DNA from: Pedobacter cryotolerans
GTDB taxonomy: Bacteria; Bacteroidota; Bacteroidia; Sphingobacteriales; Sphingobacteriaceae
NCBI RefSeq assembly: GCF_005116475.1
Contig: NZ_SWBO01000014.1
Location: 1-64,000 of the forward strand
Direction of reading: 5' to 3'
Length of the DNA: 64,000 bases
Both the position numbers and the translations under genes were made by a program. Positions 43,931 to 51,828 of this stretch are shown here, one piece after another. Within the stretch, counting starts at the first letter, position 1; the number at the start of each line of letters is the position of its first letter. The notes beneath the pieces were generated by a model. It ran no database searches and was not told where the DNA came from. It saw nothing but the letters and a program-made list of their open reading frames with translations.

Positions 43931-45706
43931 TTAAATAGCCGTTTCTTTTAGCCTCATTTCTGCAGCTAACAATGGTTGTTTAAATTTATCTTTAAACAAA
44001 CTACTTTGATTAGCAAACTCGTTGATCAAATATTTGTAATAATCAATTCCTTCTAATAATTGCGTTTTAAATTTTTGCAATTGAACTTGTTTTTTAGCGC
44101 TTACCTCTTCTAAAAACAATTTAAGCTCTTCATTAAAATAATTGATGTAAAGGTCTAATTCTTTAATAAAAAAGTTAGGTCTTTTAACCTTTTCTAATAA
44201 ATCTATTTTCCCATAAATATGGCCTACCATTTCATCTAACGAATATATCCTACTAAAATAAGCCAAATTTGGACCCGGACAAATTGCTACCGCTTTGCTT
44301 TCTTTTGGTTTTAAAATACCAATACTTTGGTAGGTCGAACTGCATAAACCTTCGCACAAGCAAACTTTTTCAGTTACTTTATCTAATTGTCGCTCAAACT
44401 GATCAATTGATAAATCTTTTGTTTTTAAATCGTTTATTTTAAGCTTTTGATATGCGCTAGATGCTGTACAAATTGGTTCTTTTGTAAATTCGGTATTGCT
44501 ACATAAATATTTTTTGGTACACGGGCTTCCTGGTCTACCTTTTTTAATCCGTTCTATACGTTGTAAATCTATGCCGCTATTTTTAAAATTGTTAAAAAGA
44601 ACACCCAAAGGGGATGAATTGCTAACGTAAAATGAATCTTCTTTGGCATTCATCAGGCTTTCTAAAGTTTTATCATCAACATTGGTAGCCTCTGGAACTA
44701 ACAAAAATGGACTTCCCCATCCTATCGAATCAAGCTGATAATGTTTTAGTAAAAACTCATTTTCTAATTGCGTACCTACACCACCTTGCACACTTATCTT
44801 TTGTTTTGGTAACGATAAATGATCAAACCCTTTTGCGCTAAGTGCAGCGGTATAAATGCTAAAAAGTTCTGTCGTCATTTCAGCCTTCCTCTGTTTAAAC
44901 TCTTCTAAAATTGGCCCTAACAAATATCCCGCAGTTGCGAAAGCATGACCGCCACAATTTAAACCGCTTTCTATTCTAAATTCAGAAACCCAAATTCCTT
45001 TTTTCGCCAAAAATTTAGCCTGTATAAATGCAGATCTGAAATCGCTCACCTTTAAAATAATTTTCTTGCTGAGTTCGCCTTGTTCGTTTGGAAAAAAATC
45101 CTCAAATTGTTCTATGTAGCTATATAATCTGGCATTCATTCCGGCAGATAAAACCAAAGAAGAATTTAGCCTACTATTGGCAAATCCACGTAATGCAATC
45201 AAGGCATCACTATTTTCATCGCCAGTAAAACTATTGCCATTTTTATGGTTTACCCGATCTACTTTAGACATGATATTTACATCTATCGCACCCTTAACCA
45301 TCTGTTTACGTAATAAATTTTGAAATATACCTTTTCTTTCGCCTTCAGGATAATCCACCATTAAATCATAGCCTTGTTTTAATTGAGAACTTTCTGGCAA
45401 CATTTCAAAATACCTACAAAGTTCGTTTCCTGCTACAAAAGGCATTTTTTTTAATTCCTCAAAATCATGTTCAACCCTTCTATCTAACATATTCAGGTAG
45501 CAGGTAATTCTTCTTGCTCTACTGTTATCTTCCTTTTTTCCTATCGGGATGTATTCAATATCTCTACTATGATATGCCCTCATTCTTTCTATCAACTCAT
45601 CATCAACAATAGAAACTACTGACGAAATGCCAAACTTTGCAACTTTTAAAGGCGTATCAATTGAATAACCAAGACCTAATACCGGGATATGAAATTTATG
45701 TATCAT
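43931..45706 (-). CDS. Uncharacterised NPD-like TIM-barrel protein with Cys-rich segment
   Basis: A 591-residue protein from the ATG at 45706 (MIHKFHIPVLGLGYSIDTPL); an ATG at 45727 would lie upstream of the likely transcript start. The first about 370 residues recall FMN barrels of the nitronate monooxygenase type (ESGLNCGGHAF, ISVQGGVGTQLENEFLL, IGWGSPFLLVPEAT). Seven cysteines follow in C-x5-C-x10-C, C-x-C-x3-C and a single ICPGP, suggesting a metal or Fe-S site. A helical tail ends the chain. It is first in the operon with the heme-PAS kinase and FNR-like regulator. Catalysis is unknown. Confidence 0.8.
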   Translation of the reverse strand: MIHKFHIPVLGLGYSIDTPLKVAKFGISSVVSIVDDELIERMRAYHSRDIEYIPIGKKEDNSRARRITCYLNMLDRRVEHDFEELKKMPFVAGNELCRYFEMLPESSQLKQGYDLMVDYPEGERKGIFQNLLRKQMVKGAIDVNIMSKVDRVNHKNGNSFTGDENSDALIALRGFANSRLNSSLVLSAGMNARLYSYIEQFEDFFPNEQGELSKKIILKVSDFRSAFIQAKFLAKKGIWVSEFRIESGLNCGGHAFATAGYLLGPILEEFKQRKAEMTTELFSIYTAALSAKGFDHLSLPKQKISVQGGVGTQLENEFLLKHYQLDSIGWGSPFLLVPEATNVDDKTLESLMNAKEDSFYVSNSSPLGVLFNNFKNSGIDLQRIERIKKGRPGSPCTKKYLCSNTEFTKEPICTASSAYQKLKINDLKTKDLSIDQFERQLDKVTEKVCLCEGLCSSTYQSIGILKPKESKAVAICPGPNLAYFSRIYSLDEMVGHIYGKIDLLEKVKRPNFFIKELDLYINYFNEELKLFLEEVSAKKQVQLQKFKTQLLEGIDYYKYLINEFANQSSLFKDKFKQPLLAAEMRLKETAI

Positions 45707-45729
45707 TAGTTTTTGAGTAATTAACATTC

Positions 45730-45795
45730 CAAAGTTATTGTAAGTGCTGTTTTCAGAAACGCTGTTTCATCATCTTAAAAAGTGATCTATATCAC
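45730..45795 (-). promoter_or_regulatory. Promoter of signalling operon with FNR-like site
   Basis: A perfect dyad GTGATCTATATCAC lies at 45782-45795. The -7 box TAACTTTG (minus strand) is at 45730-45737. Centres are 55 bp apart. The site may also serve the divergent gene at 45890, where a TAGTTTTA box (45830-45837) lies 45 bp from the dyad centre. Confidence 0.65.
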
Positions 45796-45889
45796 ATCTC
45801 GAATACGAACTGATACCTTTTTCACCAAATAGTTTTATAATTAAGAACTTATCAAGCATTTTAAACGTTTATTATAAAAAAAATTAAAC

Positions 45890-46285
45890 ATGAAATTAAC
45901 TTTAGAATTAGCAGAAAAAATTGCTGCAGCAGCCATACAAAAGGCTTCAGAAATTGGCGTACCTATGAATATTGCCATTGTAGATGAAGGTGCAAACCTG
46001 AAAAGCTTTCACAGAATGGATAATGCCTGGTTAGGTTCTGTAGACATCTCTATTAAAAAAGCTAAAACAGCTCGTTTTTTTGACATGAATACTGGTGAAA
46101 TTGGAAAACTATCACAGCCTGGTCAACCACTATTCGGCATAGAACACTCTAACGGTGGTTTAATATCTTTTCCTGGTGGCGTTGTGTTAAAAAGCGGAGA
46201 TGAAATTATTGGTGCAATTGGCGTATCGGGTGGTTCGGTTGAGCAAGATCATGAAGTAGCATCGGCTGGTACATCGGCAATCTAA
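45890..46285 (+). CDS. GlcG/HbpS-type heme-binding protein (DUF336)
   Basis: A 131-residue protein covering the full family length. It starts MKLTLELAEKIAAAAIQKAS, then IAIVDEGANLKSFHRMDNAW and IGAIGVSGGSVEQDHEVASA. HbpS-like members bind heme or cobalamin; others sit with glycolate genes. It diverges from the heme-PAS signalling operon across a shared FNR-like site, so a link to heme or oxygen is reasonable but inferred. Confidence 0.88.
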   Translation: MKLTLELAEKIAAAAIQKASEIGVPMNIAIVDEGANLKSFHRMDNAWLGSVDISIKKAKTARFFDMNTGEIGKLSQPGQPLFGIEHSNGGLISFPGGVVLKSGDEIIGAIGVSGGSVEQDHEVASAGTSAI

Positions 46286-46301
46286 TTTATACACTAAAGG
46301 T

Positions 46302-46323
46302 GCTGTCGACAATAGTTGACAGC
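46302..46323 (+). terminator. Possible terminator after GlcG-like gene
   Basis: GCTGTC (46302-46307) pairs with GACAGC (46318-46323) 17 bp after the stop. The tail is AT-rich but has no clean T-run. Confidence 0.35.
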
Positions 46324-46425
46324 CATCTATTTTATACCTCAAAACTTTTATTAACAAAAGCCTATTCAAATATTTGGAAAATAGATATATTTAAATTTAC
46401 TTTGTAATACAAAGCACTTTTAAAA

Positions 46426-46833
46426 ATGAATTTTACCTTTCGCCAATCTTACTTTTTATGGTTTTTGTTGTTGTTTGCCCTTGAAGTTTTAATCGCCTTA
46501 TTTACAGATAACTGGATTAGAGCCTATTTTGGAGACTTTTTAGTGGTAATTTTGCTTTATTGCTTTATAATAAGTTTTGTTGAAATGAATAAAAAACTGC
46601 TATTAACCATTGTACTGTTATTTAGTTGTGTGGTAGAAATTCTTCAATACTACAAATTTGTTGAACTTATCGGCTTACAAAACTCATCTATAGCCAATAC
46701 AGTTATCGGCACATCATTTTCTTGGCTAGATATGCTGATGTACACTTTTGGGATTTTATTTATGGCGATTATCGAGCAATTGAAAACATCCTCAATCTTT
46801 TTAACAAAATCTAAAATTATATCAAATGGATAA
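46426..46833 (+). CDS. DUF2809 membrane protein
   Basis: A 135-residue protein with four hydrophobic segments. It begins FRQSYFLWFLLLFALEVLIA and contains WIRAYFGDFLVVILLYCFI and IIGTSFSWLDMLMYTFGI-like sequence (VIGTSFSWLDMLMYTFGI), the pattern of the DUF2809 family. The gene overlaps the next one by 8 bp. Function unknown. Confidence 0.85.
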   Translation: MNFTFRQSYFLWFLLLFALEVLIALFTDNWIRAYFGDFLVVILLYCFIISFVEMNKKLLLTIVLLFSCVVEILQYYKFVELIGLQNSSIANTVIGTSFSWLDMLMYTFGILFMAIIEQLKTSSIFLTKSKIISNG

Positions 46834-47587
46834 TTTTGTACCAAACCACTCAATAGTTAGAAAAATTTGGAGCAACACAGATGTTGTATTATTTATTTTT
46901 GCTGGTGCTGCAGCACAGTTTAGCGTAAATAAAACTGTAGACTGGCTATATTTTACTGGCAAATTGCCAAATGATCCATTAGGAAGATTATTTTCTACTG
47001 TTGCCTATGCTCAAAAAATACTTTTCTCTTCAACCGAAAAAGCTAATTTAGCAATAGATCAAATTACTCAAATCCATCAGCATGTAGAGGCAGCTAGAGA
47101 TAGCAAAATACCAGATTGGGCTTACAGAGATGTGTTATTTATGCTCATCGATTATTCAATTAGATCTTTTGAATTGTTAGAAAGAAAGCTGAATGAGGCA
47201 GAAAAAAATGAAGTGGTACACGTATTTTGCAGAGTTGGCAGTAGAATGAACATTAGCAAATTACCTCACAATTACAGTGAATTTCAGCTAATATATGCTG
47301 AAGATTTACAGCACAACATAGCATACGGCAATTTTTCTAAAGATTTATTTAAACAATACAAAAAACATTTAGGCTTAGGTAGATATTTTTTGATGAAGAA
47401 AGTGCAATCAGTTTTAGTTCCTCTGGAAGTTAAACATCTTTTAAAATTAAGCAATGGGTTTGGTGTAAAAACACTAATTTACTGTTATAAAATTCTAAAA
47501 ATGATGAGTTTAAACGAGTTACTAAAAGTGATGATTTTACCAAAAGCCTACCAAATGCAGATTAAAAACATTGCCGCTTTAAGTTAA
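46826..47587 (+). CDS. MpaB-like oxygenase family protein (DUF2236)
   Basis: A 253-residue helical protein. The N-terminal part (VVLFIFAGAAAQFSVNKTVD, then PNDPLGRLFSTVAYAQKILF) and IHQHVEAARDSKIPDWAYRD fit the MpaB/latex-clearing-like family, whose members bind heme b through a conserved His. The query has His in IHQHV at about residues 85-90. It is probably coupled with the DUF2809 gene. The substrate is unknown. Confidence 0.72.
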   Translation: MDNFVPNHSIVRKIWSNTDVVLFIFAGAAAQFSVNKTVDWLYFTGKLPNDPLGRLFSTVAYAQKILFSSTEKANLAIDQITQIHQHVEAARDSKIPDWAYRDVLFMLIDYSIRSFELLERKLNEAEKNEVVHVFCRVGSRMNISKLPHNYSEFQLIYAEDLQHNIAYGNFSKDLFKQYKKHLGLGRYFLMKKVQSVLVPLEVKHLLKLSNGFGVKTLIYCYKILKMMSLNELLKVMILPKAYQMQIKNIAALS

Positions 47588-47630
47588 TCACCACTCAAAA
47601 TTAAAACCATTAGTTATAAAATACCAATGC

Positions 47631-48122
47631 TTAACTCAACTTCCACTCTGGTCTTTCAAAATGGCAAGTATAACCATAAGGGTTTTTCTGCAAATAATCT
47701 TGATGTTCGGTTTCTGCATTCCAAAAATCAGTCTCTGGTACAACTTCTGTGATAATTTTACCAGGCCAAACTCCAGAAGCATCCATTTCTGCAATTAACT
47801 GTTTTGCTACATCGCGTTGCTCTTCATTGGCATAAAAAATTGCAGAGCGATAAGAAGTTCCGATATCATTGCCTTGCCTGTTAAGCGTAGTTGGATTATG
47901 TATTTTAAAGAAATATTCCAATAGCTTACGATAAGATAACACAGTTGGATCAAATGTAACGGCTATTCCCTCTGCATGTGTTCCGTGATTTCGGTAAGTG
48001 GCATTTTTTACATCGCCACCGGTATAACCCACCACCGTTTTACTTACCCCAGGTAATTGTCTAATCAATTCTTCTACTCCCCAAAAACATCCACCAGCTA
48101 AAACTGCTTTTTCTGTATTCAT
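47631..48122 (-). CDS. msrA: Peptide methionine sulfoxide reductase A
   Basis: A 163-residue MsrA. The active site is GGCFWGVEE (Cys12). Further motifs: GYTGGDVKNATYRNHGTHAE, DPTVLSYRKLLEYFF and GNDIGTSYRSAIFY. No C-terminal resolving cysteines are seen, so recycling may differ from E. coli MsrA. It reduces methionine-S-sulfoxide in oxidised proteins. It is a single gene converging with the MpaB-like gene. Confidence 0.94.
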   Translation of the reverse strand: MNTEKAVLAGGCFWGVEELIRQLPGVSKTVVGYTGGDVKNATYRNHGTHAEGIAVTFDPTVLSYRKLLEYFFKIHNPTTLNRQGNDIGTSYRSAIFYANEEQRDVAKQLIAEMDASGVWPGKIITEVVPETDFWNAETEHQDYLQKNPYGYTCHFERPEWKLS

Positions 48123-48314
48123 AACTATATATTTTATTAATGTATAAAGCTACAATCCTAACAACACAAATAAAAAGTGGTTTCATAACATCAATGTAAA
48201 TTTCATTGTTCATCACATTTTTTTAGGCATTCATCACATTTTATAAAAAGATTAAATTTTTCATCGTATACTTGTGTACTATTTAACTAATACACTAACC
48301 ATACAAACATCGAA

Positions 48315-50732
48315 ATGAAATCTTTACTTACTCTAATAATTAGCTTGTTGATAAGCATAATTGTTAAAAGCCAAACTACCGATGGTTATAGTATCTCAGG
48401 CAATATTTTAGATTCTGTTACAAACAAACCCATCAATTTTGCTACTGTAATATTAAAAAATGAAAAAAATGTTCAACTAAAATCAGTTTTAACTAATAAA
48501 GAGGGCTTTTTTAATTTAGATAAGTTAGCAAATGGAACTTTTCAATTGCTCATCATTAATGTGGGCTCTCAAAATAAAAAAGCTTCGGTAGTAATAAACA
48601 ATAGTTCGAAAAATTTTGGAAATCTTTTTTTAGTAACATCCCCTACCCAATTAAAAGGAGTAACTATTTCTGCAGAGCGACCATTAATTAAACAAGAGAT
48701 TGATCGAATAACATACGATTTAAAAGCGGATCCTGAGAGTAAAGTAAACAGTGTTTTAGAGATGATGAGAAAAGTACCAATGTTAAGTGTAGATGGTGAT
48801 GATAACATTCAATTACAGGGAAATAGTAATTATAAAATATTGATCAATGGTCGTCCATCGGGCATGATGGAACGTAACCCGAAAGATATTTTAAAAAGTA
48901 TGCCAGCATCAAGTATAGAAAGAATTGAGGTAATCACAACACCGCCAGCAAAGTACGATGGTGAGGGCTTATCAGGAATTATCAATATCATCACTTTTAA
49001 AAAATTAGACAATGGCACCAATGGAACTATAAATGTAAATCACCGCTTTCCGGTTGGTGGCCCTGGTATGGGTGGTTCGTTTACGTTAAAGTCTGGCAAA
49101 TTTGGTATGGCCAGTAATTTTGGAGGAAATTTAAATAGCACCCCTCTACTAAATAATAGCAATACGAGGTTTACTACTGGCATAAATCCAACCAATTTAT
49201 TTCAAACTGGTGTTAGAGATTCTGAAGGAAAAAGTGGCTACATCGGAACTGAACTTAGCTTCGAGATTGACAGTTTAAATTTAATTTCTGCTCAAATTAA
49301 TTATAATGCGAGTGATAATGAAAGTTTTAATGCTCAAAATTCTTTACTAAGCAACAACAATGCAATTATACAGCGCTACGAATTGAATAACAATTTAACA
49401 GGTTCTGGAAATGGTATTGATGCTGCTATTAATTACCAACTAGGTTTTAAGAAAGATAAAAATCAATTACTTACCTTTTCCTATCGTTATTACGATTTTA
49501 CGAATAATCAATTTAACAATGTAAATATCATTAATCCTATCGCTTATAACTTAACAGATTATCAGCAATTTAACTCAGGCGGCTCAAAAGAGCAGACCCT
49601 TCAAGTAGATTATACATTACCCATTAAAAAGCTAATAATTGAAGCTGGAGCTAAGGCGATATTTAGGGATAATAACAGTAATTTCGAAGTACAATCGCTT
49701 AATCAGGATGGTAATTATATAATTGATGCGTTGAGAACAAATATATTCGACAATACCCAAAACGTTTATGGCATTTATAACACCTACCAATTTAATTTAA
49801 AGCAATGGGGTATAAAAGCTGGCTTAAGAGCCGAACAAACTGCAATAAACGCTAACTTTTACGGTGCCAACGAACAATTTACAAGTAATGCGCTTAATTT
49901 TATCCCTTCTATTTCAATAAATCGAAAATTTAAAAACAATACAAGTATTAATTTTGGAGCAAGCTCAAGAATTCAGAGACCAGGCATCAATCAATTAAAC
50001 CCCTTTGTTGATCGATCAAATCCAAATTTTGAAACAACAGGAAATCCAGATTTGAAGCCTATGTCTGGCAACAGTGTTGAAATGAGTTTTAGTTCCTTTA
50101 AAAAACTACAACTTAATGTTGGTTTACGAGGGATGTTCTTTAAAGATATTATTATGCCAAGAATAGTTACTGATGAAATTACAAACATTACACGCTCTAG
50201 CTATGGAAATAATGGAACTGCAACAATGGTAGGTTTAAATGTAAATGCAAATTATCCTTTTAGCAGTAAACTAAGAGCAAGTTTAAATTTAACAGCCAAT
50301 TATGGTAGAGTAAGTGGTGAGGTTAATGGTACTTTAATTGAAACCAAAGGTTTAATGAAAAGGGCTTTCGGCTCATTAACTTATAAACCAAGTAAAACAT
50401 GGCAAGCTACAGGAAGTGTAAACTACAATGGCCGTAATTTTACTTTACAAGGTAGCACAAATGCTTTTGTAACCTCATCATTAAGTATAAATAAAGACTT
50501 TTTGGCTAATAAGCTGAGTATTTCTTTAGCTGCAAATAATGCATTTAACAAGTACAGAAATGTAATTAACAGCATAAATGGACCAAGCTTTACGCAAGAA
50601 AGTTTTAATCAAAATTATCAACGAAACTTTACAACAAGTATTAATTATCGATTTGGAAAACTTAAAGAAGCCATAAAGAAAAATAAAAAAGGAATTAACA
50701 ACAGCGATGTTTCTTCTGGAGCTGCAATATAA
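48315..50732 (+). CDS. TonB-dependent receptor-like outer membrane protein
   Basis: An 805-residue protein with a signal peptide (MKSLLTLIISLLISIIVKSQ). A carboxypeptidase-regulatory-like beta domain follows (about 25-105), then a plug-like domain (EMMRKVPMLSVDGDDNIQLQ, RIEVITTPPAKYDGEGLSGI). The rest is a beta-barrel of the outer-membrane family 3 type (RPGINQLNPFVDRSNPNFET). The C-terminal barrel strand is FTTSINYRFG with a basic tail. Substrate unknown. A bidirectional terminator follows. Confidence 0.9.
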   Translation: MKSLLTLIISLLISIIVKSQTTDGYSISGNILDSVTNKPINFATVILKNEKNVQLKSVLTNKEGFFNLDKLANGTFQLLIINVGSQNKKASVVINNSSKNFGNLFLVTSPTQLKGVTISAERPLIKQEIDRITYDLKADPESKVNSVLEMMRKVPMLSVDGDDNIQLQGNSNYKILINGRPSGMMERNPKDILKSMPASSIERIEVITTPPAKYDGEGLSGIINIITFKKLDNGTNGTINVNHRFPVGGPGMGGSFTLKSGKFGMASNFGGNLNSTPLLNNSNTRFTTGINPTNLFQTGVRDSEGKSGYIGTELSFEIDSLNLISAQINYNASDNESFNAQNSLLSNNNAIIQRYELNNNLTGSGNGIDAAINYQLGFKKDKNQLLTFSYRYYDFTNNQFNNVNIINPIAYNLTDYQQFNSGGSKEQTLQVDYTLPIKKLIIEAGAKAIFRDNNSNFEVQSLNQDGNYIIDALRTNIFDNTQNVYGIYNTYQFNLKQWGIKAGLRAEQTAINANFYGANEQFTSNALNFIPSISINRKFKNNTSINFGASSRIQRPGINQLNPFVDRSNPNFETTGNPDLKPMSGNSVEMSFSSFKKLQLNVGLRGMFFKDIIMPRIVTDEITNITRSSYGNNGTATMVGLNVNANYPFSSKLRASLNLTANYGRVSGEVNGTLIETKGLMKRAFGSLTYKPSKTWQATGSVNYNGRNFTLQGSTNAFVTSSLSINKDFLANKLSISLAANNAFNKYRNVINSINGPSFTQESFNQNYQRNFTTSINYRFGKLKEAIKKNKKGINNSDVSSGAAI

Positions 50733-50740
50733 ATGATAGT

Positions 50741-50770
50741 AAAAAGCACCAAGTAACCATGGTGCTTTTT
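50741..50770. terminator. Bidirectional terminator
   Basis: AAAAAGCACCA (50741-50751) and TGGTGCTTTTT (50760-50770) form an 11-bp perfect stem with A/T tails on both sides. It serves the convergent genes ending at 50732 and 50798. Confidence 0.85.
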
Positions 50771-50797
50771 ATTATTTATGGAATTTTAAGAGATTTA

Positions 50798-51391
50798 TTA
50801 TTCAGATTTTGCAATCATGTTTGCAGATTTAACTAAGCTAAAGTTTATTTTCAAAACCACTTTATCATTAGCATGAGTTTCTTTGATTTTTTTAGGCATA
50901 ATTCCGAATTGATACAACCATATCGTTTGTTCTCCCGAAAATGAAATACTTTGATCTTCTTCCACCTTATAATTTAGTAATAAAGGCGAAAATTGTTTTA
51001 CTCCAGATGTATTTATATCCATTGTAAAATGGGCAATTTTCATAATTGGTAAAATCATCATATTAACTTGAGAAAGCTTAATCTCATTACCTCCATCTGC
51101 TAATAAAACTTTTTTCATTGCCGATGAAATATGATCTTTTTCTGCATCAGAATTAGCAAATAAAAAACTTAAATTAAAATCAGAAATTTGTGCTAAGGCA
51201 TTTTTATTTACTAAAAAGTTAGCTTTTAAATCAATTTCTTTAATACTTGGATGCCATTTATCTAACTTACCAAAACCTTCTACTGTTAAAGTAGTATTGC
51301 TAATTTGATAAATTTCATTTTGCGCAAATATGTTACTTGTAGTTAAACCTAAAAGAACAAACGAAAATAATTTGAGTAAAAAGTTATGCAT
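50798..51391 (-). CDS. YceI-like periplasmic protein
   Basis: A 197-residue exported protein (signal ends NIFAQ). It is a diverged member of the YceI group (TTLTVEGFGKLDKWHPSIKE, VVLKINFSL at the end, and MMILPIMKIAHFTMDINTSG). It is the third YceI-like protein in the window. It has no clear partner, and its upstream region lacks an FNR-like dyad that I can see. Confidence 0.7.
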   Translation of the reverse strand: MHNFLLKLFSFVLLGLTTSNIFAQNEIYQISNTTLTVEGFGKLDKWHPSIKEIDLKANFLVNKNALAQISDFNLSFLFANSDAEKDHISSAMKKVLLADGGNEIKLSQVNMMILPIMKIAHFTMDINTSGVKQFSPLLLNYKVEEDQSISFSGEQTIWLYQFGIMPKKIKETHANDKVVLKINFSLVKSANMIAKSE

Positions 51392-51828
51392 GATTTAGGG
51401 ATTGATACGAAAACTTTACTAAACAGATTAAATATATAATAATTGTAAATAATTGAAAATCAGCTGTAAAATTAATCCCAGTACATGAGATGTAATTTTA
51501 GAACAACGATAATGAAAAATAGTTTCATTTAAAAAAATATAACGAAATAAATTTTACTATTAGTTAATTTTTTTGATCAAGGTATATTAAAAATAAATGC
51601 TCTTTTATATAAATAAATCTTAAAATCATAAATAAATACACCGTTCACTTATAAATGTAAAATCATCGCTACAGATAATATCATATAGGAATATGAAAAC
51701 ATTTTACAACAAGCTATATCATCACATCTTTAATTTTGATTAAACAAACCTAAAAACAACAGATTCTAAATATCAGATATTTATTTATCGCATATTGTTT
51801 TTAAACTTTTACTAACCAAATATAAAAT
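51392..51828. other. 437-bp intergenic stretch
   Basis: Very AT-rich, between a divergent YceI-like gene and the SusC gene. No clear hairpin, repeat or -7 box could be assigned. Confidence 0.45.
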
